From: Apiospora phragmitis
Lineage: Eukaryota; Ascomycota; Sordariomycetes; Amphisphaeriales; Apiosporaceae
Length of the DNA: 64,000 nucleotides
Assembly: GCA_038363925.1 (NCBI GenBank)
Contig: JAQQWL010000018.1
Span: 744,001-808,000, forward strand
Reading direction: 5' to 3'
Below the pieces are notes generated by a model. The model saw only the letters and a list, made by a program, of their open reading frames with translations. It made no database searches and was not told the DNA's origin. Below are positions 11,055-21,649 of the stretch, one piece after another (position 1 is the first letter of the stretch; each line of letters begins with the position of its first letter). Position numbers and translations under genes: made by a program.

Positions 11055-11240
11055 GGGTCCTCTCGCCAACATGGGTTCGGAACCGGATCGGCAGCTCCCT
11101 GGCGACGCTCGCCCAACTCGAGCTCATCATGCCATCCCATTTGACATCCGCAAGCCAGCACTTGCTATATCTACCGTTCAGCGGGACGCTATTGTAGCTC
11201 TATTGACACTCCACGAATATACCCCAAGAGGGTCCAGCAA
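11055..11240 (+). repeat. Dispersed ~180-bp repeat upstream of MADS-like gene A
   Basis: Shares CTCGCCAACA, GATC-GCAGCT-CC, AACTCGAGCTCATCATG and GGACGCTATTGTAGCT blocks in order with 25800-25985 (inverted), 39665-39880 (inverted) and, in part, 22015-22100. Two of the four copies lie directly upstream of MADS-like genes. It could be a promoter carried along by duplication or the end of an unrecognised element. Confidence 0.55.
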
Positions 11241-11275
11241 GTTGCCCGAACCGTATTAGTAGCTAGGCCTCCGCC

Positions 11276-12339
11276 ATGGCCCACACCAAGGCGCAGAAAG
11301 ACAAGGTCCGCAAGAGCGGCTTGTCGCTGCAGAACAAGACAAAAGACCTCGGGCGGTACTGCGACGTCTTCAGCGCGCTTGCGTACTGGAACCCGACACA
11401 CGAGCGGATGGAGACGGCGATGCATGTCCCACGCGGGCAGCGCGTGCCGGACCTCAACAGGATTGTCCGTCCCCATGTCCCGGTTACCGTTCCGTCGAGC
11501 TTCCCAGCTCCTTGGCTAACAACAGCAGTTTCGACAATCAGCCGCGTGCCAGGCGAGACCGAGCCACGGCCGAGCCACACGATCGAGCGGCCTAGTTAAA
11601 GCCATCCATCTCGAGGCCCAAGCGGACGCCAGCGACGACGCGAATGCCGTTGCTGGCATAGGCAGCGACGCGGATGCCGAGTACGAAACCGATCCCGAGT
11701 ATGTTGCAGCAGTTCCCGCTGCCGCGGTGGAGCCTCTGTCTGTCTACGACATCATCCCCGACGAGGATGGCGGGACTGTCATTCCCCACAGTCCCATGAG
11801 ACAGAAGGATCCGAGGCAGCTGCCTTCGCCGCGAAGGCCGCAAGGTAAGCATGATTCTCGTCTATTGACTACATGGTCGACTGACCGTTGACGCTCATCA
11901 TACAGCAGGCACTCCAGGTTCCCGAACGACGGTGGAGCGGCAGCCCGGCCGTACCGAGCCTAGCTCCATGACGAACACTGCACCAACCGCGGCGACGAGT
12001 GCGGGAGCCCGGCCAGCACCCACGAGACACCCCAACCACGGCGCGATGGATGCGTCGCTGCAGAGAGCTGTACGTTGGAACGGCCGGGTGGCGGCTAGAA
12101 GGCCCTTGGCGCCGATTATGACGGCACAACCACGACAATGCTCTCCCAGAATGGTGGGAAACGGTGCAAAGCTGTCGCAGGCAGGCCGTCCAAGAGGATC
12201 TGTGCAGAATGGGGCGAGTCACGCGCCAGACTACTACAAGGACTATAGACGCAAGTTGCAGCGGGACACCTTGGCAAAGAAGATGGTGGGAATGCTGGAG
12301 GATCTTCGAATGAGTCTCAGTGGCATGCAGTTCGGGTGA
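11276..12339 (+). CDS. MADS-like motif protein A, three exons
   Basis: Exons 11276-11482, 11526-11844 and 11906-12339. Intron 1 (GTTACC, CTAAC, AG) is phase 0. Intron 2 (GTAAGC, CTGAC, TACAG) is phase 1. The spliced frame has no stop until 12339. Residues 1-70 carry the motif KDKVRKSGLSLQNK, then YCDVFSALAYWN and PRGQRVPDLN, which resembles the basic/helix part of MADS/SRF boxes; this assignment is tentative. Exon 2 encodes an acidic stretch (ASDDANAVAG to DEDGGTV), and exon 3 a Pro/Arg-rich tail. Copy B at 24431-25748 is a close inverted duplicate, and gene C at 12771-14354 is a distant relative with the first intron in the same place. The tail frame may be shifted relative to B, so the last ~80 residues are uncertain. 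A nuclear DNA-binding role is inferred from the motif only. Confidence 0.65.
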
Positions 12340-12770
12340 CGACGTGGCACATGTTAATGCGTCAAATATCACACGGCAACTCTGTGTATGCTTATGTTGA
12401 AGCATGTTTTCAGCTCTAGTTCAGTACAGTAACCAACAATCTAACGCTACTGTCGTCCCTTCTGCGCTCCCGTGATCCCTTTGTCCTAGCCTCCACGGCG
12501 ATTCTGGTGGGAAGAGATTGCACACGACGTACGGCCGGCGCACTTCCCATTCAACTCGGGGGAGTTGGGAACATCCCTGCAGCGGATGGCAAAAAAGGCA
12601 TTCCAAGTATCCTCCAGATAGCTGTCCTTAGTGTCTACTGACTTGAAGTTAATTACTTCGTTTTCTGGGGTAGTTCCTCCTATCACGTTCTTGCGATGGA
12701 TCTAGATGCGAGGTGTGGGCTGGATTCATCGATCGTTCCAGTCCTAATTTCAACACCGACCCCAACATTC
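12340..12770. other. Convergent 3' flanks of genes A and C
   Basis: No gene, repeat or RNA recognised. Gene A ends at 12339 on the plus strand and gene C at 12771 on the minus strand, so this is a shared terminator region. Confidence 0.4.
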
Positions 12771-14354
12771 CTACATTAAGATGTACTCGAGGCTCGTCTT
12801 TTCATGACTCCGTCCCCATGCATCCATGGAGGCCTCGTGCGGCCCCCAGCTCTTGGCTAAATTCATGGCCGGCCCTTGGGAAAAGCTCAAAGCAAGAGAC
12901 ACTGTCTGAGCAGGATATCCAGCGGAGGGGCTCCCACATCGAGGCTGAGAGCCCCGAGGTCCTTCTATAGCGGGGCCGCCTGCATCCGTTTCCTGTGCTA
13001 GGACCGTCAGGCGCATATTTGGCATCTCTGTTGAGGAATCCCCAGCGTGCCCGTCTTGGTCATGCAACCGCTCCATTTCCTGGTGCGAGCCGATGGTATC
13101 CCCATTGGTCAAGCTAGACGTATCGGATTCAGGATTTAGGGAGAACTCTGCACTCATGTCGCTTATGTCGCTTATACCCTCCTCCCCGCCGCCTGGCTGG
13201 CACCGATCGGGTTCCAGTGCCGTGGGCTGCGAGGCACCGGCCGTTGCTACCATGCCAGTTCCTATCGCTGCGCCTGCAACCTCGAAGCCATTGGCGTTAC
13301 CAGCCACCGCATCACACATTGGAGAGTCGAGACGCTCATTGCACCCCATCGACAATTCTGTCGCCGATCCTTGGGCAACTCCATTGCTGGGCGGATGAGT
13401 GGTCTGCGCTCCCTGTTGCGTCTGGCACCGGAGCGGTCGACCTGCCGAGCCTTGCCTCGTATTTCCGGCCTGGCTTATTTTGAAAGATGGCTTCCGCACT
13501 GGCCTCGACACGTGGAAGACTCGAGCCCGTTGGGTTATTCGAGCCTGGCGGCCGCGCAATCTCCGGATCTAGTATGCTCGTTAGGCGGGGAATGGACATA
13601 CAGCAAGGAGCAGGCCACCTACCACTTGGCCGAGATCGGGGATTTTCTGGCCTCCGGGGACATACATAGCCACTTCCATCCGGCCACGGACAATATTCCA
13701 GTACATTGTCACGCTGAACACATTGCACATCTCTCCAAGCGCAAGCGCCTTTCGCTGTAGCGATTCCCCCGACTTTCGTATTTTATCTTTCTCCCGCTTG
13801 TCGTGCGTGTAGCATCCGCTCGGCGCGATTTGAGACGCCAACTTGGCGTTTGGCGGCAACTCCACCTGTAGCGGCTCCGTCCCTGGTGCAGCCTCCGTCA
13901 CTTCCTCCGTTACTCCCTCCGTCACGTCCCCCGGCACTGCGTGAGACCCTGGCTGTCGTGGAGATGGCGGTCGGGGTCGAGGTTCCGATTGCGGCCGTGG
14001 CAGGCACGTCTCGACTCCCTCCATCTGCGCAGTCGTTGCAGACGCGAGCTCTTCCAGCAGCCGTTCCTTGGCCATGCATAGTTCCTGCATGATCTCGCTC
14101 TTCATGTTTTGTAACTCGCCGTGGCTACGGCTCGTCTCCCACTGGTATAGCCTCAGGTCTCCCTGAAAGGCGTCAAGCTTTTGCATCAGGATTGTGCTGA
14201 TTTCCTCGGTGGCGTCGACAACGTGTCGAGGTTCATCGTGTTGCGGAAGTCGTGATTGTGGTGTCCGAGGCTCTGGACTGACGCACACCTCGCCCTCACT
14301 AGCATCGTAATCGTAGCAGCTGCCGGCCATGCCATAGACTGCCATGGCTCGCAT
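12771..14354 (-). CDS. MADS-like motif protein C, two exons
   Basis: Exons 14354-13623 and 13568-12771, separated by a 54-bp phase-0 intron (GTAGGT, CCTAACG, ACTAG). The spliced product is 509 residues. The first ~90 residues include an acidic start and a helical stretch (ELQNMKSEIMQELCMAKERL) likely to form a coiled coil. A Pro-rich linker with VTEGVTEEVTEA follows. The motif KDKIRKSGESLQRKALALGE, then MCNVFSVTMYWN and PGGQKIPDLGQV, resembles a MADS/SRF box and matches genes A and B. The second exon is Ser/Gly/Pro-rich with an acidic patch (ISDISDMSAEFSLNPESD). The frame is also open upstream of the ATG for ~50 codons, so another 5' exon is possible. It is likely a transcription-factor-like gene, by motif only. 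Confidence 0.65.
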
Positions 14355-15319
14355 ATACTCGCTTTCTGAATGGCGATTCTGAGTGTGTAGAACGAGGGCG
14401 ATGAGTCTGATCGCCTTGGACCTGACGAGGCCCTGCGTCTGGGTTTTATAATCGGCATAAAGTATACCCAGCGTAGGGAATTGCCGGCAGCACGTGCCAG
14501 CTCATCATCGACTCTAAAAGCATTTGAGCCGTTTTGAGAGCCCGCAGCGCAATTGCCGTGCTTCGTAACTGGGCGCTTGTACTGCATCCTGTCTGCGTTG
14601 CGTAGGCGTAACCAGAGATGCTTTAGAGAAGTTGTAGGTCGAGACAGTTTGGACTCGGCGAAATCGGTTGTGGGGTTGGTTGGCGTTGGCGGCCATCGCA
14701 TCAGCGCTAGCCTAGAAGGCGCGGAGTTGAATCGAGTCCCTTGATTCGATCCCTGTTAGGAGCCATTGTGATCCTGGAGAGCTCGAAATGCTCGGTTCCT
14801 CATGTTCTTTTAGCGCTGCAAATTTTGAATATGTACTGTTCCTATTCTGTTAGGAATCACTCGTTAATGCGCCGCTTGCCTTCAGGTCTTTCCTAGCAAT
14901 ATATTATGTATCTGCATATGGACAAAACTCGATTCAAATTCGTTTGGATCTTTGGGTACAGAACCAGCGGAGCAGCTATTGCGGCTCGGCGCCGAGTGGG
15001 CCAGGGAGTCTCTAATTGCGTGGAAGCGTATGCGGGGAAACCGCGTCACCGCGGTGAAAGGCAAACACCACTCTCCTTCTCGTCATCACCACTTCCTTTC
15101 GCACCTGCCCTGCCTTAATCAACCAACCGGCCATTGCACATCCTACCACCGGCCATTTATGTCACGCTGTAAAAGATTACTTCTTGGGTTTGCTTGATGT
15201 ATTCTGGTAATTGACCATGTCCGTCTGAAGAAACTGAAGGGTCTTTCTTCCGCACTCTCAACGACCATCCTTGACAGCGAGGATTCGCCGATCAACCCGC
15301 AGCTTTACTACGATCCCCA
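14355..15319. other. No complete gene; coding-like fragments
   Basis: On the minus strand about 14380-14580 gives coding-like but frame-broken protein text (LKTAQMLLESMMSWHVLPA, then VRSKAIRLIALVLHTQ, which runs into gene C). It may be a decayed exon of gene C or of another protein. The rest holds no recognisable gene. Confidence 0.35.
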
Positions 15320-16229
15320 ATGTCTGATCCGGAGATTGCACAGCTCCGACGCGAAATCGAAGAGCTCACGCGCGCGAGAGAGGCGGCAGAGGCACGAGAG
15401 AAACAAGAGCGACGCGAGAAGGAACAAGAGCGACGCGAGAGGGAGGCGGCAGAGGCACGGAGAGAAACAAGAGCGACGCGAGAGGGAGGCGGCAGAGGCA
15501 CGAGAGGAACAAGAGCGACGCGAGAAGGAACAAGAGCGACGCGAGAAGGAACAAGAGCGACGCGAGAAGGAGCAGCTCAGACACGAAAACCAACCGACTA
15601 CGCTGGATGAATACCTACGGAACTGCCACACCCCTCCTCTATAAAAGCTTCAAGCTCGCCGACAAGTCTGTATCTTCGGGTGGGGTAAGAGGGGTGCGAC
15701 AGGCGTGCTATTCAAAGTGGAACTTGGACCATACGGCTACACCTTTGTCGGCAAGGGGACACTGTCGGGTGGCCTCGAGCAGCTGCAGCACGAGTGCCGG
15801 GTCTACGCGCGGCTGGCGACGCTCGAGGGCTGGGTGGTGCCTGTGCACCTGGGCCTGGTGCACCTGGATTGGGGGTACGTGCTACCGGGGGGGAGGAGGG
15901 TGGTGCACATGATGCTCATGTCGTGGGGCGGCGAGACAGCGGCGGACGCGGGCATGGAGGCGGCGGAGCTGGAGGCGCAGAGGCGTCGCTCGTTGGAGGC
16001 GGTGTGGGCGGCAGGGGTGGACCACGGCGACCTGCGCGATGCCAACCTGCTGTGGAACGTGGAGCGCGGGCGTGTCATGGTGATTGACTTTGACCAAGCC
16101 GTCCTCCGGCCAGCGCCCAAACACCGGCAGGTGTCTGCGGTCAGGAGGAAGAGGAAGCATGGTGCGGATCGGCTCGAGGGTTGTTCTCGGAAGCGTGGCC
16201 TGCTCTACAATCGTCTGCAGCCGGCGTAG
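15320..16229 (+). pseudogene. Coiled-coil plus kinase-like protein, broken
   Basis: Begins MSDPEIAQLRREIEELTRAR, followed by a highly charged coiled coil made of near-identical EQERREK units (21-bp repeats around 15400-15575). A one-base insertion in the repeat (GCACGGAGAG against GCACGAGAG elsewhere) moves the frame, which then reads PTTLDEYLRNCH. Another shift leads to LLYKSFKLADKSVSS, then a deletion, and finally a kinase C-lobe with HGDLRDANLLWN (HxD catalytic loop) and VMVIDFDQA (DFG-like) in a frame starting at 15705. Other fungi have full-length proteins of this architecture, to my recollection. At least three frame breaks and the missing middle make this a pseudogene. Confidence 0.7.
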
Positions 16230-17680
16230 ATGGCGCAGAAGGAAGCTTCGAGGCAAATGCCGAGCTGCGAACAAAGAAATCAACTCAATACATTTTGGTA
16301 CTTTTATCACGTGCGGTGTGAAATATGGAATACAAGTGGGCGCCAGTGCCTTAGAGGCTGCGTGCTTTCTATCGTCGTCCCCTTCGCCGCCGTCTCCTGG
16401 GGGTGACCTGCTTCTGTCATGGCTTTCTCAACCCGATGACGCGGATGGCACGCTGCGTTAACCTGGCTCCTCTAGGCGCATCGACAGTCAGGCATGTCAC
16501 GAAAGTCTGCAGGGACATATCGAAAGTGAATAGAGGCTCAAGTATTGTTCGCTTAGTGTCACATGCACCTTCATTCCCAATTAGTGCCCAGTCCTGCTCT
16601 GTTCGGTGTTTCCTCGTACTCATCCTCTTTCCTATGCTTGACTCTTTTTGGTCCCCAATCTCCTTTCGCACTTCTCGGCAAGTGGTCCAGTAGAGCTACT
16701 GCATTATCTTGCAACGGCTTATGCCTAGAGCTCGTCAACCCTCTCTCCTCGTCCATCTTCTGTGAACATCTCGTTAGAGAAAAGCAGTGCTACTAAAGAT
16801 GTGGCAGCCGTACCTGTGTATTTTCAAGAAATGCGTCTAGTTGCTTCTTGTAGTCCCCCAAAGCGACATTCGTGTTAATCAGTTGTACCTTGTGTAGGCT
16901 CTCGGAGGGAAATGAGCATCTCCTTTGAGCTTCGGCAGATACCATCGGAGTGGATTTGGGGGGATATCACTGGAGAGTATCACAAAGACGGCGTGATACA
17001 GTCGCGCCAGTCAAAGGTACGCGTACGAAAATACTGACCTGTATATACGTATTTTCGAGTCCTTCTGTCTTGCCAGCTGCAGTGCTTGAGAGTAATCCGT
17101 GTTCTAGCGCGCGGCTTTCGCCTTGCTTCTATTGCGGATCAATGTGGAATTGGACCATGGCGATAGAAACAGCGCACGGGAGATTGTTGGATTTTCAGGT
17201 GGGAACCGAAGGGCTGCACCAGCTGCAACGCTCCTGGCGCCCATGGGGCGTGATTTCAGACGCCAGTTGGGCGAAGGTGGCCTCGCCTGTGTAGCTGCTG
17301 TTCTGACACCATAACGCATGTTAGCGAGAATGATTCTGGCCCAGCTTGCCTGCGCGTCTTGACGAGGGTAAATTCTTGCGTAGTCCAGAGAGGCCGTGGA
17401 GTTGGCTCGCTAGTCGCGCTAGTGCGCCATTGCTACTCTTCCGACGCTGCACTCCAACAGTAGGGCAACATGGTTAGACCGGCTGCCAAGAGGCAGTTCC
17501 TAATCGAGAAATCGGTACATCCGAAAGATGGCCAACCCCTAATTGGCAGCCGAATCCGAATCATATATTTGGAAGACATCTTAAGGTTTCTGGATGTTGT
17601 TGGCAGATTGCGTGGGTAGGTGAAATTCGGTTGTTCCAGCAGACTTGTTGTAGAGTAGAAATAGTTGAGGCAGGTAGTTA
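16230..17680. other. No gene; includes relic repeats
   Basis: The segment 17320-17470 recalls the 10850-10930 repeat inverted, and 17471-17560 is the third copy of the MVRPAAK relic repeat (ATGGTTAGACCGGCTGCC). Otherwise no coding or RNA features stand out. Confidence 0.4.
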
Positions 17681-17772
17681 AGTGTGAGGAGTGAAGTGTG
17701 AGGAGTGAAGTCTGAGGAGTGAAGTGTGAGTGAAGTGTGAGGAGTGAAGTGTGAGGAATGAGGTATGAGGAG
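17681..17772. repeat. Minisatellite of GTGAAGTGTGAGGA-type units
   Basis: About six or seven tandem imperfect copies of a 14-bp unit (AGTGTGAGGAGTGA and variants, one shortened). No gene overlaps it. It is a likely length-variable locus. Confidence 0.9.
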
Positions 17773-17775
17773 ATT

Positions 17776-18697
17776 GAGGACTCTATGCCGCTCTTTTTAT
17801 ATAAATATTCCTCGCTATATTTGGCTGGCTACTTCCTCTGTACGCTTCTCATAATGCCACGATTGGTTTGTCATGCTGTCCATGGTCGTGGCTATGCAAC
17901 TTAAGGAAACCTCTGTAGCTTGCATGGGTCCTCTTCTAATAATCACGGTTACCCATATATTGGTCAACTCTACCCCTATTAGCATATCCCATCGTCAAAC
18001 AGGGCAAAAGCCCTATGAGAATCTGCCTCGCCTTAGCTTGAGCAACAGCCTCCCATGTCGCTCCGCCACTTTCGCCTCCACTGCCACGTTGACAGAGGCT
18101 GACGGAGGCAGTATTCCTAGGGGACCCAGAAACCGCGAGAGCAGAAAGGGGCTGCTTTCATTCTTGCGTCTCAGGCGACTTATGGGAAGAAAGAATTTGT
18201 AGAACCTCTCAGCCTCATGACAGGTGAATGTTACTGATCTAGGCAACCGCAGCCACGACCATCTAAGGAAGAATGTTCAAGTTGAGACTACTTAACTTGC
18301 TGCCGTCTAGTCTATTGCTGGCTCGATCGTTTGAGAACCTCGCGAATGTTGCGTCGGGCTTGATTAAAGAGTCCTCAACGCAGACAAAGCGTCGTAGGGC
18401 TCTAATAAGCGAAGCTCTTTTTTGGAAGCTAATCATAAGTATTCCGGGTTTCAGGGGGTTTCTTCTCTGGCCAGTAAGGAGGATTGGAGATTTTGCCCTG
18501 TCGCGATCAGCCACTCAGGTCCTCCACCGTAATGAAACCACCTGAACATTGCATGTGGACCTCTACTTTCACTGTCGGGCCAAAAGAAATGAAGAAGAGG
18601 CAAACTCGAGACGAAGCAGTAGGATTGTAGGATGGGTAAGTACCTTCAGAGCGTCGTGCAGGAGTTTATAGAAGTATCTTTTCACAACTTCTATCCA
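17776..18697. other. No gene recognised
   Basis: Short frames only; the strongest (about 17873-18202, plus) has no recognisable motif. Confidence 0.35.
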
Positions 18698-19228
18698 CTA
18701 GCCGTCAATACTTCTGTTTGGGCGGCTACCCGACACACAACGCGGCGCCGCCCCTTTAGTCCTCGAAGTGCTAAATACGTAATCTGGAAAAGCGGTCTTG
18801 TGGTTCTTCTTCTCAATCTCTGCCCATTGTTTGAACCGCATACGGGTTTCTGCTGGCTCGAGTAGCCAAAGCTCACCACATACCTTGGAGAAATTCGGTT
18901 TGGGGTCCCTGTCGAATGACAAGGCTTTGATCGAGTTACGATAGGCCTTGCGCCACAGCATGAACGCGTTCTGGGGCCTCTTAACCCTGCCACCGTTCGA
19001 GGCCTGCGGCTGCTCTTGCCGTCGTATCACCGTGGAACGTTGCACCCAGGCTTCAATGTCGAAAGGAGGAGCGCCTTCAGCTACTCCATCCCAACGTTTC
19101 TTAAGGGAAACGGTGTCTCCTGGTGAACTCTTTTCTGGAAGAGATGGTGGCTGCCCGAATATCACTTCATCCCATGCCTTCGTTTCGGTGTCCAGCTGGG
19201 CACTGTCCAGTCGGGCACAAGGAAGCAT
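18698..19228 (-). CDS. HMG-box protein
   Basis: 176 residues from the ATG at 19228. Residues ~81-158 form an HMG box: RVKRPQNAFMLWRKAYRN in the first helix region, then SKVCGELWLLEPAETRM, then FKQWAEIEKKNHKTAFPDY with a basic end. HMG boxes of this MATA/SOX-like class bind and bend DNA in the nucleus. The NAFMLWR signature and the length of the box agree with the family. The N-terminus (QPPSLPEKSSPGDTV) is short and upstream exons could be missing. It is not assigned as a mating-type gene, because no partner MAT genes are visible nearby. Confidence 0.78.
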   Translation of the reverse strand: MLPCARLDSAQLDTETKAWDEVIFGQPPSLPEKSSPGDTVSLKKRWDGVAEGAPPFDIEAWVQRSTVIRRQEQPQASNGGRVKRPQNAFMLWRKAYRNSIKALSFDRDPKPNFSKVCGELWLLEPAETRMRFKQWAEIEKKNHKTAFPDYVFSTSRTKGAAPRCVSGSRPNRSIDG

Positions 19229-21289
19229 AGGAGAAACATCTATGGTAGGGGAGGGTGGGGAACTCTAGATCGCAACAAGTCAGATTGCGTGGCCGGTGTT
19301 ACTGCAACAATGGTTACATACTGGGCTATTGCGATCAAAACCTGTATCCCAGCTAGAGAAGTCGAAAAGGCTGTTGACGCTATCAAGTGACTGCTGCTAA
19401 GATTAGTACCGAAGCTAACCGCAAGGTTGTTTCTTCACTACCGGCAAGCCATACGTATCCTTCTTCGTCCTTTGTATAGGTGCTTGTAATTGGTGGATGA
19501 TACAGGGGCGTCGGGAAGAGAGGATAGAGAATCGGCATTGCAGGATCGCAGTGCAACAGTAGCCTATCAGTCTCTTGTTCTATTTCCTTGTCTTTATCGT
19601 GATGAGCCAATGGCTGCGTCTGGTGCATCGTGGACGGCAATGCCTAGCCACTCGGAGAAAAAGAATGTTCTAATTATGTCAGCCTTGCTGTTTTGTCGTT
19701 TACTGAGCTTTGTCTTCTGCAGAGCGCCTGCTTTATTTGTGTGCAGCGCAACGAATACATATAAAGGCTCACAGTGTGCCTATTCTACCTACGTACTCGC
19801 AAACAGGATTAAATGACAACACGATGTAGGTGGACAACTCTCCGAAGGGCATAAGTGATCGTTCTGGCTTCATCGTTTCTTCCTTTCCGATGCTATCCTA
19901 TTTATGTCCAACGTCTCACATGATTGTCCACTAATAACACCAATCCTGGCGCCGAGCCTCTATGTGCTCCTCATGTCTGCACTGGTTTCCGCGTATCGTA
20001 GAATCTAAAACTTCCCAGCCGCTCCGCAAGTGCCATTCTCCACCGATCCAAAAGGGCAGCAGTACCTCGACTATTCTTAGTTAGCCATCTGGTTCCGCTG
20101 AGTACTGTAGCATCCGGGAATTCCTTACTCTGTGTTGCAACTCTGTTTGCTCAGGCTGTATTGGAAGCTATTGTACATACGGGTAATAGAGGTTGGTCTC
20201 CAATTCTTCCACGGTGTACCGGGGCAAGGACCGAATCCTCTCGTTTCTGACACAGATTCAACGTCCCCTATCATGGTGTCCCATCCTGGTAGGCACGGGC
20301 CGTCTTAGCGGCAGCCATCTACAATACCGCACAGCACCTGTCGGCGTCTTCTTGGAAACTGCTTAGGCTGGCGATGGCTAGATTCTAGTTCATTGGAAGC
20401 TTCGAAGTGGCCCCTATCTCCCTTCACTATGCCCAATTTGAGCACATAGCGCATATAGGACCCACTAACCTTGGGACTGCGCGCAGTTTATGGAACATAT
20501 CGACAAGTCCGGTTGCAGCGCTCCTCGGTGTAGTCGCAACATACACATATATATTCATGAGGCCGTTAGTCTACATGCGCTTAACAATTTCCGACATCCC
20601 AAATCTTCAACATCATAGCATTGCAACAATATGGATGGAAATCGCCACAGCAAGCGACCAGTATGCCTTCCACTGCAGACCGCTAAGCTGAGCCGGCAAA
20701 GCACACGCGGTAAGGTCCGAGACCAATACATAGCTGTGCACGCCGGCTTTTTCCAAATTCTCATCAACATCCGCGATTAGTGGATCACGACCAGTCTATC
20801 GCTTCTACCAAAGAGACCTCGACGGAGCCACCGTTGGATGACACTGACGTGGTCAGTGATTGGCTTTCGTCTATTTCACCTATAGACTTCCAACCAATAG
20901 ACGGCCACGTAAAAACAAGTGCCATGAAGGGTATTAAAAAGAGGGTTGTTGTCTCGAACATGGCCGCTTCGGCCTCTCAAGAGAACGACAGCTCGCCATA
21001 GACACTTATTGTGCGTTTAGAGATTTGGAGCAAGAAAGATCTGATAAGAGGGTTGTGACGTCGTTCGGTCTAGAGAAATTGATAAAATACCGATCACATA
21101 GGATTCCACCATGTGAGGTGATGAATGACGCCCACGAATACATCGCCACTGCGTGATAGTGCATTACAAGAAAAGGTCTATTCAGAAAATACTGCACTAG
21201 ACATCATTGAACCCATTCTACTAGACCCTGAAAACCGAACCCGAGCCTTCCTATCGTTATTGTACGACGTTCATCTAGCACTTCACTAG
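19229..21289. other. No gene; left part of inverted repeat
   Basis: The segment 21095-21289 is the 3' flank of the coiled-coil gene and recurs inverted at 35475-35720. The remainder shows only short frames without motifs. Confidence 0.4.
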
Positions 21290-21649
21290 TCATTCCACTC
21301 TGCTACTCTCCTCTGCCTCCCACTGCGCATTGGCCTTTTCGATCTTCTCATTGCATTTCCGCACCGTCGTTGACAGCCCGTCGATATGATACCGCAGTAC
21401 AGCTAGCAGCGGAGTTACCTCTCTGCTCAGCCCTCGGAAGTACAACGCCTCTTGCCGTAGCCTCCCATTTTCTCGTGATAGCTCCACCAAGCGATCATGT
21501 TCGGTGGTAGGTGTCTTCAAGCTCTGCAGGTGGTCGGGGTGCATGTCGAAAGCTGTTGTCATGCCTCCAAGTCTGTGGATCTCAATGTCGACTAGGGTCG
21601 GGGAGTATGGAGGTTTCTGTGACTGGTGCTTGCCGAATCTTTCCACCAT
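21290..21649 (-). CDS. Small coiled-coil protein, copy E1
   Basis: 119 residues from the ATG at 21649 (MVERFGKHQSQKPPYSP). A conserved TLVDIEIHRLGGMTTAFDM segment is followed by a long helix (HDRLVELSRENGRLRQEALY to NEKIEKANAQWEAEE) predicted to be a coiled coil. The copy at 35115-35474 is nearly the same protein in inverse orientation, and similarity covers both flanks. The preserved frame in two diverged copies suggests past selection. The function is unknown; a partner-binding or dimerisation role is only a guess from the coil. Confidence 0.65.
   Translation of the reverse strand: MVERFGKHQSQKPPYSPTLVDIEIHRLGGMTTAFDMHPDHLQSLKTPTTEHDRLVELSRENGRLRQEALYFRGLSREVTPLLAVLRYHIDGLSTTVRKCNEKIEKANAQWEAEESSRVE

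Noticed and set aside
14690..14770. Possible tRNA-like GATTCGATCC stretch
   Set aside because: No acceptor, D and anticodon stems could be assembled around it on either strand.
18698..19228. HMG-box gene as a mating-type gene
   Set aside because: The box alone is not diagnostic and no other MAT-locus genes lie nearby.
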